Part shown: piece after piece, positions 47,749-58,869 of the stretch
How positions within the stretch are numbered: the stretch's first letter is position 1
Layout: each line of letters opens with the position of its first letter
NCBI GenBank assembly: GCA_015680905.1
Contig: CM027380.1
Span: 39,858,001-39,922,000, forward strand
DNA: 64,000 nt
Source of the DNA: Coptis chinensis
Lineage: Eukaryota; Streptophyta; Magnoliopsida; Ranunculales; Ranunculaceae
Direction of reading: 5' to 3'
Notes under the pieces: generated by a model
Seen by the model: the letters and a program-made list of their open reading frames with translations, nothing else
Told to the model about the DNA's origin: nothing
The model's database searches: none
Program-made: the position numbers and the translations under genes

Positions 47749-48837
47749 TCGACCGCATTTATTTCTTTTTGTTATTTATGTAATGTATTTGTTTTGGGGT
47801 GGTAAGAATATGTACTTGCATCTGACATTTACGCAATTTGTGAATTGCTAGCTATTGTTATGGTTTGATTATATGTTACCGATTAAAATGATGAAATTTG
47901 AATTTTATGGATCCTTTCAATTCCTACATAGTATATATATATTTTTTAATAACTTATATTATGGATATGGATATGTGATCAGCTCCCAAATGTGCGCTTT
48001 ATTACTCGTATATTGCTGCATTATAGTTCCTTTTACGCTTAACGAAAAGACAACTCATAGTTTTTACTGCCTTTTTCAGGTTAAGGAGTATTTCAGACCA
48101 CTTATCATAAAAGTTGTGTCTTAGCACCAAAAGGAGCCTTAATCACACTTATTATAAAGACCAGTAGCTACTGTGGAAAAAAGCTGAAAAAGTTAAAGTC
48201 AACTGGTCAAAGTCAACAATCAAAGTCCTCAAATCAAAAGACCAAAGATGGAGGCCCTTATCTCAAATTATGAAGACTTTCTCCCTAAACCTACCTTGGT
48301 CATGAAGAAACCAAAAATCAAAAAAAAAAGTGAAAGGGTGAGGTGTCTAGTTTGTAATGGAGAAAGGCAAATCTATAAAAGGCAAAAGTAGGGGTATATA
48401 AGCTAAAAGCAAGGGAGAGAGAAACCATCCATTGTCTTAGGATCCAAACCATTTGGTTTGTTTAATTTCTTTCTTGTTGTTTTATTTTATTTCAATCAAT
48501 CTTGTTTATTTGTTCTTTGTTTTAATCTTCAATCTTGTTTACTTGTTCTATGTTTTAATTTTCAATCTTGTTTGTTTGCTTTCATTTCAATGTTTTAATC
48601 AATCTTCCCCTTCATGTTTTAATTCATTTCAATGCAACAATCAAGCTTTCAAGTTTTCATTAGCTTAAAACCATTGTAATCCTACAAGAGTCTACCTTTC
48701 TTTTTCTTATCTTCCTCACTCAAACTCTAAGCAATTTAGGATGAACCTCAACTTCTAATATAAACTCTTTTGAAGTATACTCACTACAATATTAAAGCTT
48801 CAATATGTGTTATGATCATATAATAATGTTAGAAAGG
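47749..48837 (+). promoter_or_regulatory. Region between transposase and ORF1 of the PIF element
   Basis: About 1.1 kb with no gene. It holds three GTCAA words (48198-48202, 48206-48210, 48212-48216; TTGAC W-box cores on the other strand), a TATAAAAG at about 48374-48381 and TATATAAG at 48395-48402, then a pyrimidine-rich stretch with a repeated AATCTTGTTTA-TTGTTC word (about 48498-48580). It could be the ORF1 promoter and 5' UTR, or a separate small insertion; no TSD was found. Confidence 0.4.
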
Positions 48838-50682
48838 ATGGCAACACAAACAACACCTCAAGCACCACAAGCACCAGTACGCGATTAGAAAGGGAGAATA
48901 GTTTGAACTCAAGCTATGGATGATGTCATGTTAGAAGTTTTCTTGGAACATCTTGTGAAGGGTTTAAGGGGAACCAGTGGATGGAATAAAGACATCACAT
49001 TCTCTGATGTTACTAAAGCAATGAAAGATCAGTTGGGTTTTGAAATCGATATAGAACACATTGAAAACCGAATCAAGATAAAGAGGGCTGCAGTTAAATC
49101 ATTCAAAGATTTGAGATCATTTTCTTGTAGTGGCTTTGGTTGGAATCCGGAAACAATGATGATAGAAAGTGATGCTTCAATATGGGCAGATGTAATTAAG
49201 GTAAGTATATTTGTACGAACACGTTTTGTTAGTTATTGTACTGTAGTAAGTACTTAGTTATTTGATTCTTTTTACGTGAAAGTAGTGAGTACTTAGTTAT
49301 TTTGTCTATCTAAACAATGTGTAAGGTTTATTTTTTATCTTATGATGCTTTCATATTCGTCATAATGTGTGTAGAAAGATGAATTGATAATAGAGTATGT
49401 AAGCAATTTTTCTTGGTTTAGTTTCTTGGATCAATCCAGAAGAGTTCTGAAAAATCATGCTTGGGAATTAGGCCTTTGAGCCTGAAGAAGACTTTTAGAT
49501 TTGTGAGTCTACTTTCCAATACAGTTGGATTCATCTCATTTCCATATCTACATAGTAAGTTACGACTGATTTAGTATAGAATGGTCAGCTAGGAGTTTTC
49601 TGACATAGTTGAAAGTTTGGGTGGCATTCTGTGCATTTTTTGTTTGGAACCTACTTTCATGGTCTGAAAGTTAGTTGTAGGAAATCTAGTGTAGTTTCAT
49701 ACCCAGTTGACCTTGTACTAATCCAAGTTATACAAAAAATGTTACGACTGATTTAGTACAGAAAAGTCAACCAGGATTTTTCTGACAAAGTTCTATGTTT
49801 GGTGTCATTTTGTGCATTTTTTGTTGAGCTATAGGAAATTTAGTGTAGTTTCATACCCCAATTGACCTTGTACTAATCCAAGTTATACAAAAAACGTTAT
49901 GACAGTTTTAGTGCAGAAAGGTCAACCAGGATTTTTCCTAACAACCTTTTGTTTACAAATAGGTTAAGTAAATTTCCGAGTCGGATTCAAGTTTTTGGGT
50001 GTGAACAAACGTTGTAGAGCTTGGAGTGTAGTTTCTGACCCATTTGGATTTGTCGGCATGACATGTAGTTATAAAAGTGTTACGAAATATCTTTTGCTTT
50101 TGTGGATATGACTAACAAGTTGTGTATATTATTTTATGTTGGTAAGCCAATACCTAGGTTACGTTGTTGGAGTGGGTTAAAGTGCTCGGAGACAATATTT
50201 CTTGTGGTAACATACACAAAACTGGTCTTACGGTGGATGAAGACGCTACAGCGGCAAGTGAGATGGACATGTCATCACAAGTTCAGTATTCATATACTTT
50301 GGTTAGGGAAGACATGCATATCCATGTGGATAGCTTCCCAACAACTAGTAATGAGGGTGGAGGCTCCCACACTGCTACTTCCCAACCATCAAGTCAGTCT
50401 GCCCATCCAAGCAAATTGCCTCAAAAAAAGCGCAAGAGCATGGAAGGTGGGGGCAATGATGTTATGGAAGGCATGAGGCTTGTTATGCAAAATGTGGCAG
50501 ATTCTTTGTGTAAGAGGACTGCAATTGAGGCTCATAAGAACAATGCTTTAGCCGATATTTGAGACCAGATTTGTTTCGCTATTGATGAAATTGATGTGTT
50601 GGATGAGGAACAAAAGATTGATGCTATGGAGTTGTTTTCAAAAGATGGTGTTGAAAACATGAAAATGTTTTTCTCAAGATGA
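48838..50682 (+). pseudogene. PIF/Harbinger ORF1, Myb/SANT-like DNA-binding protein
   Basis: ORF1 of PIF-like elements binds the transposon ends and brings in the transposase. Exon 1 (48838-49200) has stops at 48886 and 48904, then an open Myb/SANT-like domain: MDDVMLEVFLEHLVKG, LKNR-like IEHIENRIKIKRAAVKSFKDL, and the signature SGFGWN-like CSGFGWNPET followed by ASIWADVIK. A good 5' splice site (AAG|GTAAGT) lies at 49201; the intron is about 0.9 kb and contains tandem repeats. Exon 2 starts near 50115 (YVGKPIPRL, then a frameshift, EWVKVLGDN), continues through a Ser/Gln-rich linker with a basic PQKKRKSM and ends at 50682 after a stop at 50560. A host MYB gene is less likely given the adjacent transposase. 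Confidence 0.75.
49556..50090 (+). repeat. Diverged tandem repeats in ORF1 intron
   Basis: The word GTTACGACTGATTTAGTA (49559, 49741; variants at about 49896 and 50079) marks three to four diverged units spaced about 155-183 bp, each with a TGTAGTTTCATACCC-like segment. The units lie wholly in the intron. Confidence 0.7.
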
Positions 50683-50817
50683 GTACCAACAAGCGTGCTA
50701 GCTGGTTATTGAAGAAGCTTGCTGATAATTGAGTGGTTGAGTTCTTAAGACTTTTGTGGGTGTTTTAGATACACTTTGGGTATGCTTTGATGTTATTATT
50801 TTTCCTTTTATGGAGTT

Positions 50818-51230
50818 TGTATGATCAGATTTTACAACCTCTGAAATTAAAATGTAGTCTCTGATCTTACAACCTCTCTTTTCTCTCTACCTCTATTTTT
50901 TCCTCTTCCTTCTTTTTCTTTTTTCACCTCTTATAACTTCTAACCGCTAACTGCCTTTTGGTTCCATGATCTCCACCTCTCTCTCCCCACGATCGCTAAC
51001 CACCCACCTACCATCTTAGGTATCGCGGCCTTGATACCCTACTCATGACGTATGTTCTACTAACTTGCATCCCCTTAAGCTCATGAACCCTCCTTTTCTT
51101 CATGTATCTCTGGAGTCCACCTCCTTCTAATGTTTCGTGGACTCGATCCTGTGCTCTCCCTCTCTCCTGCCCTATACTACCTCGGTCCATGAGACGTGTC
51201 ATCCTGTTGGTCATGAATTTGGCTGATATA
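50818..51230 (-). repeat. 3' LTR of element E
   Basis: TGTATGATCAG to GATATA; the last bases should read GATACA as in the partner. Next to it, on the minus strand, is the polypurine tract (51231-51245). Confidence 0.94.
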
Positions 51231-51245
51231 GATGCCCCCTCTCGG
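51231..51245 (-). other. Polypurine tract of element E
   Basis: On the minus strand CCGAGAGGGGGCATC, adjacent to the 3' LTR. Quite different from the TGTTTGGGGG tract of the Athila elements. Confidence 0.75.
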
Positions 51246-51920
51246 TTTCCAGAACCATGTGAAGAATTCTGTTCAGGGGTCCGAGATATCCTCCATTCAC
51301 TTGATCCGCGATCCCTTATTCCCTCAGCTTCTTTGTGTTGGTACGTGTTCCTCCCAACTGACACGTGTTTTCTCTGTCCCCTCCCATGAGTGCTCAGCAT
51401 GCCCCCCACGCATCATGATTACCTGCAGAACTTAACTCCTCGTTCTTTGAAATCCACGTGGCGTCCATCCTCCGGTCCATCTCTTCTGGCTTTTGGGTTT
51501 TATCACCAGGAAAATTACCCTCTTGCCCCTGATGCTTCAAATCCCGCTCAAACACTTCATCTTCCCTCCATTTTTCCATTCTCTTTCATTCTTTCTAACT
51601 CAACAACCATCTCCCCTCTTTTGCCCTTCTCTCATCTGGCCCGTTCTCCCCGTTAGCTCCCTTTCGCTGGTGATATTTTTACTTGCCCTTGTTCTAGCCC
51701 TCTACGCCTTCTCTTCCTTAGCTCGCAGCTGCACTGAAAGTCAGGTTTGTTCCTTTCCCTTTTCTTTCTTTTCCATTTTCAGTTTTCTAGTTTCCGATCA
51801 AAGTTTAGTTCTTCCCCTTGCTCCTTAGGCTTTATTGTGTCCCCCTTTGTATCTCTCAACCTTATCGCTTCTTGGGAAACAGTAACCTTTCTTGCCTTAA
51901 TCATCTGTTCTGTGTGCATT

Positions 51921-54143
51921 ATGTCTGCTATGGAGTCATCGAACTCCTCCGCTGTAAGATCTGATAAATCGGAGACCCCACCCTCTAGGTCTAGTAACTC
52001 CATCGCGGATGAGTCTGTGTCCCCGGCCTCCGAGTCGATGAGCCCTGCCGCTATCCCCTCTACCTCGGGGAGATCGTTTAAGCTTCCTCCACCTCCCTCA
52101 TACTACCGCAGACCCAACCTAGATGCGGTCAAGGCTGCTTATGGCATCCCTGACGATGTGATATTATAACATGTGTCTGGAGTAACTCATTTCTCTCATC
52201 TTGTAGAACCGCGGCCAGGGTACCTGGTCGCTACAATCGGTCAAATAGTGGTCGGCTTAAGATTTCCCTTGTCATTGCTGGATGTGGAAGTATGCAATCA
52301 TTTCAACATTCCGCCATGTCAAGGTATTGGAAATTTATGGCGCATCATGTACGCTACCAACTTTTATAACAAAACGAATTCTCCCAAAATCCAACTCCGC
52401 GATATCATTGCCCATTACTTCATAAAAAAGAGTACCAAGTTTGGCAATATAGGCTATCAATCCTTTTGTAGTCGTCCGCGGAAGAAGTCTTTCGTTCTCA
52501 ACATCACCACCTCTGATAAAGTCTGGCACCACTACCCTTTGTATGTGTCCGAGAACTTTCTGTCAGCGGATATACCTCACGAAGTTTCTCTAAGGCATTT
52601 ACACTTTATGAAGAGCGATAAGTGTAGTTAATCAGCTTAAGTGTCCTTTTACTATTCTCATTGATACCGTGCTTAACTTTCCTTATCACATGTTGGAGTC
52701 CCGACTCGCACTCTCAAATCTATGCCGGTGTCTATTCTGAAATCTTCCAGAAACTCCGTAGTTTAGGAAACGATCAGTGTGACATTCTCGGCATCGATCC
52801 TGATAAAGCCACTCCTCTTCTCCTTGATCCAACTCTCAAAGATTTTGGCAAGTATCAAGGTCCTTTCTACCATCTGCCTCCCCCTAAAGAGAGATTACCC
52901 AAACCTTCTCCCCCCAAGACTAAGAAGAGGGGCTATACCAAGAAGATCTCTCATTCTCAAGCCGTGGCCCTAAGAGCTGCAGCTTCTCGGTCTAACGTAT
53001 CTCCTACCGCTGCACCTATCTCATCCATCCCAGCAAGTGTCCCCGACTCTTATTCTTCCCTTGCTGATTGGGAAGACGATTTTGCGGTCACCGGCTCCCC
53101 TCTTGCCTACCTAGACCATGGATGTCTCCAAGCTCAAGTTGTGGGACAACGACCCGGAAGATGATCCCACTGACTCGACGATGAAGGGTCCACCTGCTAA
53201 AAGATGTAAAACAATGGGAAATACCGCTACCCCTGCTGCCCCCTCTGGCCTAGTTGCTACAGTACCACGGCCTTTAGCTTCTTCACGCCGTCATGGCAAG
53301 GATCCTTTGCCTGTTGGGCCTGAAATATGGCACGCCGACTTCAAAGCTAGGGATCGCCCAGTCACCACTCGAGACTCGGCCTTGGACAACGCTGTAGTGG
53401 CTGCCACACTGTTCTTCAGCCCCCATCTTCCACAAGACCAAGCCTATGGCGACTCTGGAACCTTTGTCGCACATCGTGCTGCTATCTACACTGGGTGGGA
53501 GAAGGTGTGACTCGTCTTGATTCTCTTTTTGCCTTGTATTTTTCTCTTGTAACGTATCTCACGTCCCTTTTGGGTTCAGCTGAGCCTGGATATAGGCTAT
53601 GTCATCCGTGGATTGACCAACACCCTAGACACTTTGGAGGCGGCGAAGTAGGAGATCCATGGGCTTGACGGCTGGAAAGCACAATATGCTAAGTTGGATA
53701 AAGAACGCGATGTTTATCGTATTGTGGCCCTCAAGGCCCACAATGATGACATGACCGCGGAAGGGGCTCTTCGTCAACAGTTGACTGACCTTCAGGCTAA
53801 AATGACGAGCGAGAAGGCAGCAATGGAGGCCGCCACTCAGGCCACTCTTGACCAATCCCTGACTGCTGCTTCTGATCGCTTCCGCATTTTGGCCGAAAAG
53901 AAAATTGATAGAGAACTCCAACGTCAGCTGGATGAGCTTACTGCAGCTGGCAGACTCCTTCCCTTGCCACCTTCTGCTCCTGTCCAGGCCGCCGATCCAA
54001 CTGCCACTTCCACTCCACTGCCTGAAGAAGAATTCAGCACCCTCCAGGCGGCAGATGATGCGGTGGTAGAAATATCAGAAGGCTTACCCACAAAAGAAGT
54101 GCCAGAAGATCCCACTCCGAAAGAACCGGCTGAGGAGCAGTAA
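51921..54143 (+). pseudogene. Antisense ORF of element E (plant gypsy-type transposon protein)
   Basis: Runs opposite to gag-pol, between integrase and the 3' LTR, where Tat elements such as Retand carry an antisense ORF. MSAMESSNSS start; Ser/Pro-rich N-terminus; a domain with VVGLRFPLSLLDVEVCNHF and NLWRIMYATN that resembles the 'putative gypsy type transposon' family; a basic linker (TKKRGYTKK); then, after an intron of GT-AG form (about 53505-53579), a coiled-coil region (about 53690-53940) and an acidic Pro-rich end. Stops at about 52168 and 52629 and frameshifts near 52640 and 53120 break it. Function unknown; transcription from an antisense promoter is inferred. Confidence 0.75.
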
Positions 54144-54371
54144 CTTGGAGTTCACTCTTTTGTTTTATGCTTTGATACTTTTTGCTTCCTAACTGGTTGT
54201 CTTAATACTCTGTGTCCCGTATTTCTGGGTGTTCACAGCGGGCTATTAAGTTACTCACTCTTTGTTCCCCATTCATCTGACTTGATGCATTTTAGCTATT
54301 ATCTTATTTGGAATGTGTTTTACCAATTTGCGCCAACTCTATTTATCTGTATTCTGCTTAGCCGTCTATAA

Positions 54372-54782
54372 TGACTTGGTTTGGGGCAGCTCCGTTTGCT
54401 CCCACTTTGGTTTTGGACCTCATCGTCCACAGAGGGCACACCCCCTCCGTTGCCTCTGGCAGCCGTGAGGATGTTTGGGGGCAGCCGCTCAGTTTGCCCC
54501 CAATTGGTTTTGGACCTCGTCGTCCACAAAGGGTTCGTCCCCTCCGTTGTCTCTTACAACCGTGAAGCTATTTGGGGGCAGCTCAGTTTGCCCCCAGTTG
54601 GTTTTGGACCTCGTCATCCGCAAAGGGCTCGTCCCCTCCGTTATCTCTGGCAGCCGTGAGGCTGTTTGGGGGCAGCTCAATTTGCCCCCAGTTGGTTTTG
54701 GACCTCGTCATCCATGAAGGGCTCATCCCCTCCGTTGTCTCTGGCAACCATGAAGCTGGTTAAGGCAGCTCAGTTTTCCCAC
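54372..54782 (+). repeat. 94-97 bp tandem repeats in element E
   Basis: About 4.3 units marked by TTGGTTTTGGACCT ending at 54420, 54517, 54611 and 54705, i.e. steps of 97, 94 and 94. Each unit also has a TTTGGGGGCAGCTCAGTTTG-like segment. The repeats lie just after the stop of the antisense ORF. Short frames here are artefacts of the repeat. Confidence 0.9.
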
Positions 54783-54971
54783 AAGTTAGAAACTGCCTCC
54801 CGAGTAAGTTATTCTGTTAGTTCGCGGCTAATAAAAACACCATATCATTTGGTCCCAATTGCACTCTGTTCAATGATAAAACATATAACACAAAACAGCA
54901 CCGTACACTCGAATAACAATCTCTAGAGGTTTAGGAGTTTGTCTTTAATTACAATAAAACTGTACAAAGCA
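54783..54971. other. Junction between integrase and repeats in element E
   Basis: Short noncoding stretch; nothing recognised. Confidence 0.6.
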
Positions 54972-56129
54972 TCACTCATAGAACTTCTTCAGCATTCTGA
55001 TGTTCCAAGGTCTCGCGATGTCATCTCCCTTTGGAGTCTGCAACCGATAGGTCCTAGCGCTCCCCTTATCAACCACAGTGTAGGGCCCCTCCCAGTTAGG
55101 CCCCAGTTTTCCGTCTTTCTCCTTTCTGGTGGCCGGGGTCACTCGTCTCAGAACGTGGTCTCCAACCTAGAACTGTCGTGGCTTTACCCTCTTGTCATAT
55201 TGCCTCTGCAATCTCCTATGGTATTCTTCCAATCTGATGCGCGCTATGTCTCTCTTTTCCTCCGTAAGGTTCAACTCAGTAGCTAATATAGTTTTGTTGA
55301 CTCCTTCTTCTACTGCTCTGGTTCTAGTAGTGGCCTCCACCATCTTCACAGGAATCACTGCTTCTACTCTATATGCCATGGCAAATGGCGACTCTTGAGT
55401 AAACGTTCGTGGTGTGGTTCGGTATGCCCATAGCACCTGGTTCAATTCGTCTGCCCAAGACCCCTTTCAATCCTCCAATTTTTTCTTCAAATTATCCATT
55501 ATAGTCTTGTTCGAGGATTCTGCCTGACCGTTCCCCTCCGGATTGTAAGGAGCTGAGAACCCTTGCTTCACCTTAAACGCTTAGAGGAAATCACGTACCT
55601 TACCCCCTGTAAACTGAGTCCAATTATCTGCGATTATGGTATGCGGTAGCCCAAATCTGCAAATTATGTTCTCCCACAGGAATTTCTTAACTTGTTCCTC
55701 CTTAACTTGCTGTAGTGCCACACCCTTGACCCATTTAGTAAAATAGTCAGTCGCGACCAACATGAACCTTTGTTTGCCACTGGCCATGGGTAGCGTCCCG
55801 ACGATGTCTAGCGCCCACATGGCGAAAGGCCAAGGGCTAAACACCTTATGCAAGGATTCCGTAGGAGCGTGTATTAGCGGTGAGAATCTTTGACATTTCT
55901 CACACCTCTTGGCATATTCGGTTGTGTCTTGCTTCATGTGCGGCCAAAAATACCCTTGTGATAACAACCGGTGCGCCGTCGTCCTCCCTGCCGAATGGCT
56001 TCCACAATCTCCCTCATGAATCTCACCCATGACTTCTTCCGCCTGCCGAGGCCCCAAACACTTCAACAATGGACCGCTGACATTTCGTCTGTACATGTCA
56101 CCATCTATCAAAGTGTATCTTTGGGACAT
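54972..56129 (-). pseudogene. Element E integrase
   Basis: Zinc finger H-x-GDCGSH-...-CEKCQR, the core with WALDIVGTLP (D), TIIADNWTQF (D; Trp replaces the usual Gly) and [14 protein letters not shown] (E), then LWAYRTTPRTFTQESPF and a C-terminal WEGPY-like region ending near 54975 (RMLKKFYE). A stop at about 55580 and another near 55480 interrupt it. The DDE residues remain. Inserts the DNA copy into the genome in a functional element. Confidence 0.9.
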
Positions 56130-58255
56130 CTACTTCATTCTTTTCCTCTCTCGTTTGTCCTCGATCTCTGACCCCGAAAGGAAACTCTTTATGGGTCCCA
56201 TCCATCCTGACCCTTTCTCGGTGACTTCCCAAATCCCTTCATCCTCAGATGTACTTGGTTTGCTCAGCACCTTGATTTCAACGGCTCTACCCTCGGTTCC
56301 CGGAAGAACCGCCACAATATACGCTAAAGCGTCGGCGTGTCTGTTTTCTCCGCGGCCAAGATGAGCGAATTTGATCTTAGTAAATTTGCTAGCCTTTCTC
56401 TGTAATACCTCCAAATACTTCGCCATCTTGGGGCATCGGGCCACAAACTCTCCGTTCATTTGACATATTACCAAGTTGGAATCTGAATACACCGTTAATT
56501 CACTCACTCCCGGATCGTGACCATTTCCAACTCTCGACTATTATCGCCGTCAGACTCGACTCATTATTCGCTACTTAACCCTAATTTCATCAACAATTCT
56601 AGCCGATTATTTTCTGGTGTAACCAATACCACCCTAATTCCACTCCCTGTGTCGGTCGCGGACCCATCTGCGAAGACCCTCCGTCCGTTCCTCATATCCC
56701 AAGGATCAAATGGGTCATGACTGGCATCGCCCTCTTGTTCCATAATCATTTCTTCCCCCCACGTACGGTCCTCGGCGGGGAATTCTGCAAGGAATTCCGC
56801 CATAGCTTATGCCTTCTCCGCTGTCCTGATCTGGTACTCTATATCGTATGAACTCAGCACTACTGCCCATTTCAGCATTCTTCCTGACTTGTCCGCCTTC
56901 AAGGCCTGTTTGAGTGGCAAGTTAGTCACCACCACTACTGAGTGAGCATCGAAGTAAGGTTTCAATTTCAACGCTGAGAAAACCAAAGCCAAAGCAAATT
57001 TCTCGGTCCTGCTGTATCTGGTTTCTGCATCTAACATGGTTTTGCTCTGAAAGTACACCGGCCTTTCTACCTTGTCCACCACCCTTACCAACACAGAGCT
57101 GATTGCGTACTCTGACACCCCCAAGTAGAGATACAACTTTTCTCCTTGCCCTAGTCGCGATAGGATTGGGGCTTTTCCCAAATAAACCTTTAACTCCTGG
57201 AAAGCCTTTCCGCACGCCTCGGTCCACTGGAAGTCAATTGTCTTCCGCAAGAGTAGGTACAGAGGTCTACACTTGTCTGAAGACTTTGAAATGAACCTGT
57301 TGAGAGCCGCGATTCTTCCTGCCAACCTTTGGACCTCTTTCACATTCTGTGGTGATTGCATTTCCACCGAAGCCCTGATCTGGTAAGGATTTGCTTCTAT
57401 TCCGCGGTATGTGACGATATAACCCAAAAAACTTCCCGACGTCACCCCAAAGGTGCATTTCTCAGGATTCAACATCAGCTTGTATTTCCGTAGTATTGAG
57501 AACATCTCCCTCAATCCCTCCAGGTGTTCCTCCTCGGTCATACTCTTCTTTACCATATCGTCTATGTAGATTTCCATTCCCTTTCTGATTTTGCTCTCAA
57601 ACATCTTCTCCCCTACCCTCTGAAATGTGGCCCTGGCGTTTTTCAGTCCGAAAGGCATTCGGGTATAACAGTAGATTCGTCCGTTTACTATGAACGCGGT
57701 TTTTTCTTGATCCGGCTCATACATGAACACCTAATTGTACCCCATTGATGCATCCATGAAAAAGAAAAACTTAAACTCCGCAGTCCGATCCACCAGCTCA
57801 TCTATTCGCGGCATTGGATAGCAATCTTTCGGGCACTGCACGTTGACATCCATGAAATCGACACACATTCTCACTTTTCCATTCTTTTTCGAAACCGCGA
57901 CTATATTTGAGAGCCACTCTGTGAATTAGCATTCGCAGATTATGCCAGCCGCTTTCAACCTATGTATCTCCTCTCGTATTCCTTGCGCATACTGCAGCTT
58001 TAAACCTATCATCTTTTGCCGGATGGGCTTGGCACTCTCTCTCATATGCAACCTGTGACAAGCAAATTCCGGATCCAGTCCCACCAGATCCTCTACGGAC
58101 CATGCGAAAAGATCACTGTTCTCTGTTAACAAATCGGTCAACTTTGTTGTCCAACTCTCCGATAAATCGACCCCAATAGACACAAATTTCTCTTCTTCCT
58201 CGGTACCTACGTTCACTATCTCCACCTCATCCATTGTCTTTGCCCCCATTAGCAA
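56130..58255 (-). pseudogene. Element E reverse transcriptase, RNase H and archaeal-type RNase H
   Basis: RT from about 58000: VSKKNGKVRMCVDF, MDASMGYN, TRMPFGLKNARATFQ and the YIDDM box. A first RNase H follows (LYLGVSEYAISSVLV, TRYSRTEKFALALVFS), then a second with VFADGSATDTGSG and TVYSDSNLVICQMNGEFVARC and RGENRHADALA. The second domain is the archaeal-type RNase H found in the Tat lineage. Stops at about 57925, 57731, 56804 and 56510 break the frame. The first RNase H has Gly in the usual first catalytic Asp position (L-G-V-S), as in other dual-RNase H elements where this domain has degenerated. Confidence 0.9.
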
Positions 58256-58285
58256 TTCCCCATTCGCTACCGCGGTCTGTAATTG

Positions 58286-58785
58286 CTATGTCCGGGGTTC
58301 GCCATCTCCCTGTGTATCCTTATCTAGTGTGCGGATCAATTCACGAACCGCCACCTGGTGAATCTTTTGAGCCGCGACTTGGTCCCCCCTTATCTCATAC
58401 ATTCCTCCCTTAGTTGGAAAACGGATCAGTTGATAGTAGGTGGATGGGATTGCCTTCATCTCGTGAATCCATCTTCTTCCCAAGATCGCGTTAAACTATG
58501 AAGTAGAGTCCACGATCATGAAACGAGTGAACACCGTCACCGGACCTGTAGTCACTGGTAGCACCAGTTCCCCTATGGGTTCGGTCATGCTACTGTTGAA
58601 TCCAAACAAATTTGTCCGAGGGGGCTTCAATTGCTTCTTCTCGAGGCTCATTTCCTCCATCGCACCCCTAAACAACAAATCGACTGAGCTCCCGCAGTCT
58701 ATTAATACCCTCTTCACCATGTAGTTACCCACTGCTATTGTTATTACCAATGTGTCCTATTGCTTCTCCACTAAAGATGACATTG
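58286..58785 (-). pseudogene. Element E protease
   Basis: Aspartic protease of Tat type: KRVLIDCGSSVDLLF holds the active D-C-G-S (normally D-G-G-S or D-T-G-S); GELVLPVTTGPVTVF and the end RRWIHEMKAIPSTYYQLIRFPT-like block followed by EIRGDQ are typical. A stop separates 58496 from the second part (58483-58286). Confidence 0.85.
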
Positions 58786-58869
58786 ATTGTACCTAGAATC
58801 CTTGCCATGGCCAGCGCTCCTTCGACCGGATGGGTCTCCTTGATGAACTCCCTCAGCAACCCCTTTTCT

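Noticed and set aside
48838-50682. Host MYB/SANT transcription factor gene
   Set aside because: The domain also occurs in PIF ORF1, and a PIF transposase lies next to it in the same orientation; stops in exon 1.
54372-54782. Possible CRISPR-like or satellite array
   Set aside because: Units are contiguous with no unique spacers, only four copies, in a eukaryotic retrotransposon.
54371-54926. Several overlapping frames with repeated FGPRHP words on both strands
   Set aside because: They reflect the 94-bp tandem repeat, whose unit length leaves frames open; no domain.
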